In this document: positions 6,377 through 9,006 of the stretch, one piece after another | How positions within the stretch are numbered: position 1 is the stretch's first letter | Layout of the letters: the number at the start of each line of letters is the position of its first letter | Assembly: GCA_024644145.1 (NCBI GenBank) | Contig: JAHELO010000048.1 | Span: forward strand, 1-9,006 | Length of the DNA: 9,006 nucleotides | Direction: 5' to 3' | Origin: Christiangramia sp. | GTDB lineage: Bacteria > Bacteroidota > Bacteroidia > Flavobacteriales > Flavobacteriaceae | Program-made: the position numbers and the translations under genes | The notes under the pieces: generated by a model | What the model was told of the DNA's origin: nothing | Seen by the model: the letters and a program-made list of their open reading frames with translations, nothing else | Databases searched by the model: none

Positions 6377-7945
6377 ATGACTTTTACCGAATGGTTTCTC
6401 TTCTTCCTGGTACTCCAGGTAATCCATTTTCTGGGAACCTGGAAATTATATCAACGAGCCGGAAGAAAGGCCTGGGAAGCGGCAATTCCTGTTTATAATG
6501 CTATTATCTTAATGAAGATTATCAACCGCCCAAAATGGTGGGTAGTCCTCATGTTCATACCTATTGTGAACCTAATTATATTACCCGTTATCTGGGTAGA
6601 AACCATAAGAAGCTTTGGAAGAAATTCTACTGCAGAAACATTTGCGGTGATCCTAACTTTAGGCTTTTATATCTATTATGTAAACTATGCTACCAACGAC
6701 TCCTACATCGTGGACAGGGATCTTAAACCAAGAAGTGAAGCAGGTGAATGGATAAGTTCTATACTTTTTGCCGTAATCGCGGCTACCATAGTACACACTT
6801 ATTTCATGCAACCATTTACCATCCCTACTTCGTCACTGGAGAAGACCTTACTGGTAGGTGATTTCCTATTCGTTAGTAAGTTTCATTACGGGGCCAGAGT
6901 ACCAGGTACAGCTGTGGCATTTCCAATGGTTCACGATACTATTCCTGTGCTTGGTGTTAAGTCTTACCTGAACAAGCCACAGATTCCCTATTTGAGATTT
7001 CCCGGGTTTGAAAAAATTGAAAGAAATGATATAGTGGTCTTTAACTGGCCTGTAGATACAGTTCGTAAATTCTTTGACCGGTCTGGAAAGCATTATAAAA
7101 AGCCTATAGATAAGAAATCAAATTACGTAAAAAGGGCTGTTGGTGTTCCCGGAGATTCCCTGTCTGTAGTTGACGGGTATGTGCATATCAATGGGAAACA
7201 ACTTGAACTGCCCGAAAGAGCAAAACCTCAATTCTCCTATATAGGTCAAACCAAAGGACAGCCATTTAATCCGCACAGCCTATATAAGTTATATGATATT
7301 ACTGATGGCTATTCCTATAACCCTGAGAATAATGCTTTCTTTATCCAGTCGTTATCAGATGAAAGCTTCGAGCGATTTAAAAACCATCCAAATGTGGCTT
7401 CGATAAGGAAATATGTAGATTCAGCAGGTGTGAAGAATCCAAGTCTGTTCCCCAATGACAGGAAGCGCAACTGGAACAACGATAATTTTGGTCCTATTTA
7501 CATTCCTAAAAAAGGTACTACAGTTGACATTACGCCAGAAACTATGGCTTTCTACAAGGAGATCATAGAAACTTATGAAGGTTCAGAATTTGGACATAAC
7601 AATGAACTTAGGGTTAACGGTACCCAGGTGCTTTTAAACGGAAAACCTATAGACTCATACACCTTTAAACAGAATTATTACTGGATGATGGGTGATAACA
7701 GAAATAACTCTGAGGACAGCCGCACATGGGGATATGTTCCCGAGAATCATGTTGTTGGGAAACCGGTATTTATCTGGATGAGTTGGGATGCTAATGCCAG
7801 CGGATTCGACAAAATTCGTTGGGACAGGGTTTTCACGACTGTAAAAGGAGATGGAGAGCCAACTTCTTTTCTTCCATATTTTCTAATTATCCTGGTTATC
7901 TTCTTCGGATGGAGATATTTTAAGAAACGTAGAGAAGAAGCATAG
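6377..7945 (+). CDS. lepB: Signal peptidase I, long Bacteroidota form with N-terminal DUF5684-like membrane domain
   Basis: LepB cleaves signal peptides of exported proteins at the outer face of the inner membrane. At 522 residues it is far longer than E. coli LepB (324). Residues 1-105 hold hydrophobic segments (about 5-20, 54-74 and 88-105), with AGRKAWEAAIPVYN at 28-41 and a WW-rich helix resembling the DUF5684 family. A membrane helix at 125-143 leads into the catalytic domain. S153 in IPTSSLEKTLLVGD is the nucleophile and K252 in YVKRAVGVPGDS the general base. GDNRNNSEDSR (439-449) is the last conserved box, and a C-terminal helix (498-514) ends in a basic tail. About 185 residues separate K252 from the final box, so the domain carries a large lineage-type insertion. 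Both catalytic residues are present. It lies 51 bases after dapB; that gap shows no clear promoter. Confidence 0.95.
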   Translation: MTFTEWFLFFLVLQVIHFLGTWKLYQRAGRKAWEAAIPVYNAIILMKIINRPKWWVVLMFIPIVNLIILPVIWVETIRSFGRNSTAETFAVILTLGFYIYYVNYATNDSYIVDRDLKPRSEAGEWISSILFAVIAATIVHTYFMQPFTIPTSSLEKTLLVGDFLFVSKFHYGARVPGTAVAFPMVHDTIPVLGVKSYLNKPQIPYLRFPGFEKIERNDIVVFNWPVDTVRKFFDRSGKHYKKPIDKKSNYVKRAVGVPGDSLSVVDGYVHINGKQLELPERAKPQFSYIGQTKGQPFNPHSLYKLYDITDGYSYNPENNAFFIQSLSDESFERFKNHPNVASIRKYVDSAGVKNPSLFPNDRKRNWNNDNFGPIYIPKKGTTVDITPETMAFYKEIIETYEGSEFGHNNELRVNGTQVLLNGKPIDSYTFKQNYYWMMGDNRNNSEDSRTWGYVPENHVVGKPVFIWMSWDANASGFDKIRWDRVFTTVKGDGEPTSFLPYFLIILVIFFGWRYFKKRREEA

Positions 7946-7950
7946 ATATT

Positions 7951-8601
7951 ATGAAACCGGTGTTATTACATCCCTCCTATTTTGGGCCTATTAGCCAGTG
8001 GGCAGCAATTGCTAAAGCAGACAAGGTGATCTTTGAGAATGAAGATAATTACCAGAAGCAGACCTACAGGAACAGGATGTACATCTATGATGCAAATGGC
8101 AAGCTAACTCTAAACATTCCTATTAAACATAGCGCTGCCTTAGGCCTAAGCAAAAAAGGACATCAAAAATATCAAGATGTTCAAATTGAAAATGATTTCG
8201 ACTGGCAAACCCAGCACTGGAGAGCTTTTAAAGCATCTTACCAGACATCCCCTTTCTTCGAGTTTTACGAAGATGAATTGTATCCATTATACCACCAGAA
8301 ATTTAAATTCCTAATGGATTTCAATTACCAGTGTATGACATTTGTAGCAGATAGCCTCCAGATAGACTGGGTTTATGATAAGACCGAAGAATTCTTTCTT
8401 AATCCTGAAGACTGCATCAATCTCAGGGAGCTGGTAAACGCTAAATCTAACCAGGGTTTTATAAATTCTCAATATCCCCAGGTTTTCGATTTAAAAGCAG
8501 GATTTTTACCGAATCTTTGCGTACTGGACCTTATTTTCAATGAAGGGAATGCTTCTCTGGATTACCTGTTGTCTCAGGACCTAAAGCCCTATTTTGGTTA
8601 G
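7951..8601 (+). CDS. WbqC-like family protein
   Basis: This 216-residue protein belongs to the WbqC-like family, named after a gene in O-antigen clusters; its biochemical activity is not established. Family features visible are the N-terminal HPSYFGPISQW (7-17), a KADKVIFENEDNYQKQTYRNR stretch ending at R42, LTLNIPIKH shortly after, and a W-x-x-x-H-W/aromatic block DWQTQHWRAFKASYQTSPFF around 84-103. No signal peptide or membrane segment is seen, so it is probably cytoplasmic. It starts five bases after the lepB stop, and no other ATG competes, so it is very likely translated from the lepB transcript. Pairing of lepB with a WbqC gene is, to my recollection, common in Bacteroidota, which suggests a link to the cell envelope rather than to a dedicated O-antigen locus. 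Its 3' end overlaps the convergent nuclease-family gene by 21 bases. Confidence 0.88.
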   Translation: MKPVLLHPSYFGPISQWAAIAKADKVIFENEDNYQKQTYRNRMYIYDANGKLTLNIPIKHSAALGLSKKGHQKYQDVQIENDFDWQTQHWRAFKASYQTSPFFEFYEDELYPLYHQKFKFLMDFNYQCMTFVADSLQIDWVYDKTEEFFLNPEDCINLRELVNAKSNQGFINSQYPQVFDLKAGFLPNLCVLDLIFNEGNASLDYLLSQDLKPYFG

Positions 8602-9006
8602 AACGGGATAATGATCTGAATAATCAAGTTCAAACTTCCTGAACTCATGTATCGTCATTCCATCCTCTACCAGCAGGAAGTCTATCCTGAGGGGAAAATA
8701 ATTGAGCTTAAAACTTTTTCCAAAACCCGTTCCAGCTTCCAGGAATGCATCCTTAAACCTTCCGTCCTGTTTTACCAGATTATAGATATAAGAAAAGCTG
8801 GTATTGTTAAAATCCCCTGCAATAATGGTTTTGTAGGGTGATCGTTTCAATTCTTCCATTAACAATTCGGCCTGCTCCTGCTGCAGTGAAAACCCATAGC
8901 CAATTCTCCCCAGCAATTTTTTAGAATCTTCTTTTTGCAGGTCATCTATACCCGGTTTTATATTAAGAGATTGAAAATGCACATTAAATACTCTTACGGT
9001 ATCATT
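8581..9006 (-). CDS. Endonuclease/exonuclease/phosphatase-family protein, C-terminal part (5' end outside window)
   Basis: The frame is open from the window edge (9006) to TAG at 8583-8581, giving 141 residues of the C-terminal half. Counting from the first visible residue, it shows the core motifs of the EEP superfamily (DNase I/exonuclease III/inositol phosphatase fold): VRVFNVHFQS at 4-13, with H10 an active-site position; GDFNN at 64-68, with the catalytic Asp and Asn; RIDFLL at 107-112; and SDHYP at 130-134, with the general-base His. The early motifs that bind the metal (N...E) must lie upstream. A GTG at 8982 is in frame but falls inside the NVH motif, so it is not the true start. The substrate may be nucleic acid, phosphoester or lipid; flavobacterial relatives are usually membrane-anchored proteins of about 340 residues, but the anchor would be outside the window. 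Confidence 0.9.
   Translation of the reverse strand, partial: NDTVRVFNVHFQSLNIKPGIDDLQKEDSKKLLGRIGYGFSLQQEQAELLMEELKRSPYKTIIAGDFNNTSFSYIYNLVKQDGRFKDAFLEAGTGFGKSFKLNYFPLRIDFLLVEDGMTIHEFRKFELDYSDHYPVLTKIGL

Noticed and set aside
8647..8841. 64-codon plus-strand frame opposite the EEP-family gene
   Set aside because: The opposite strand encodes the clear GDFN and RID motifs here; the plus frame has no recognisable family.

Overview
The window looks like ordinary chromosomal core DNA from a member of the Bacteroidota, most likely a marine or soil Flavobacteriaceae (a Gramella/Salegentibacter/Zunongwangia-like genus is a guess). The reasons are moderate to low GC, weak or absent Shine-Dalgarno signals, a very long multi-membrane signal peptidase I, a DUF5683 gene directly after parB, and a WbqC-family gene directly after lepB. 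All genes are intact except the two cut by the window edges. There are no RNA genes, insertion sequences, CRISPR arrays or obvious foreign islands, and no gene-free stretch exceeds 300 bases.

Layout. (1) Positions 1-3192, plus strand, acyl-CoA metabolism: the last codons of what is probably the small subunit of methylmalonyl-CoA mutase, the complete large catalytic subunit (93-2225), and, after an 85-base gap, a short-chain dehydrogenase strongly resembling mitochondrial NADPH-dependent 2,4-dienoyl-CoA reductase (2311-3192). Together these fit catabolism of odd-chain or branched and unsaturated acyl-CoAs, or B12-dependent succinyl-CoA/methylmalonyl-CoA interconversion. A 174-base intergenic region follows, with a plausible intrinsic terminator and then an AT-rich leader.

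(2) Positions 3367-8601, plus strand, one tightly packed cluster: parA, parB, a secreted or membrane DUF5683 protein, dapB, lepB and a WbqC-family gene. Gaps are 5, -11, 1, 51 and 5 bases, so an operon is likely. It joins chromosome segregation (ParA/ParB), the diaminopimelate/lysine branch feeding peptidoglycan (DapB), removal of signal peptides from exported proteins (LepB), and two poorly characterised proteins. Growth-linked co-expression is a reasonable inference; a direct mechanistic link is not shown by the sequence.

(3) Positions 8581-9006, minus strand: the C-terminal part of an endonuclease/exonuclease/phosphatase-family enzyme. It converges on the WbqC gene, and the two coding ends overlap by 21 bases.

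I did not find a convincing new system. The best second looks are the eukaryote-like dienoyl-CoA reductase, the DUF5683 protein embedded in the par operon, the DUF5684-like signal peptidase architecture, and the overlapping convergent gene ends.
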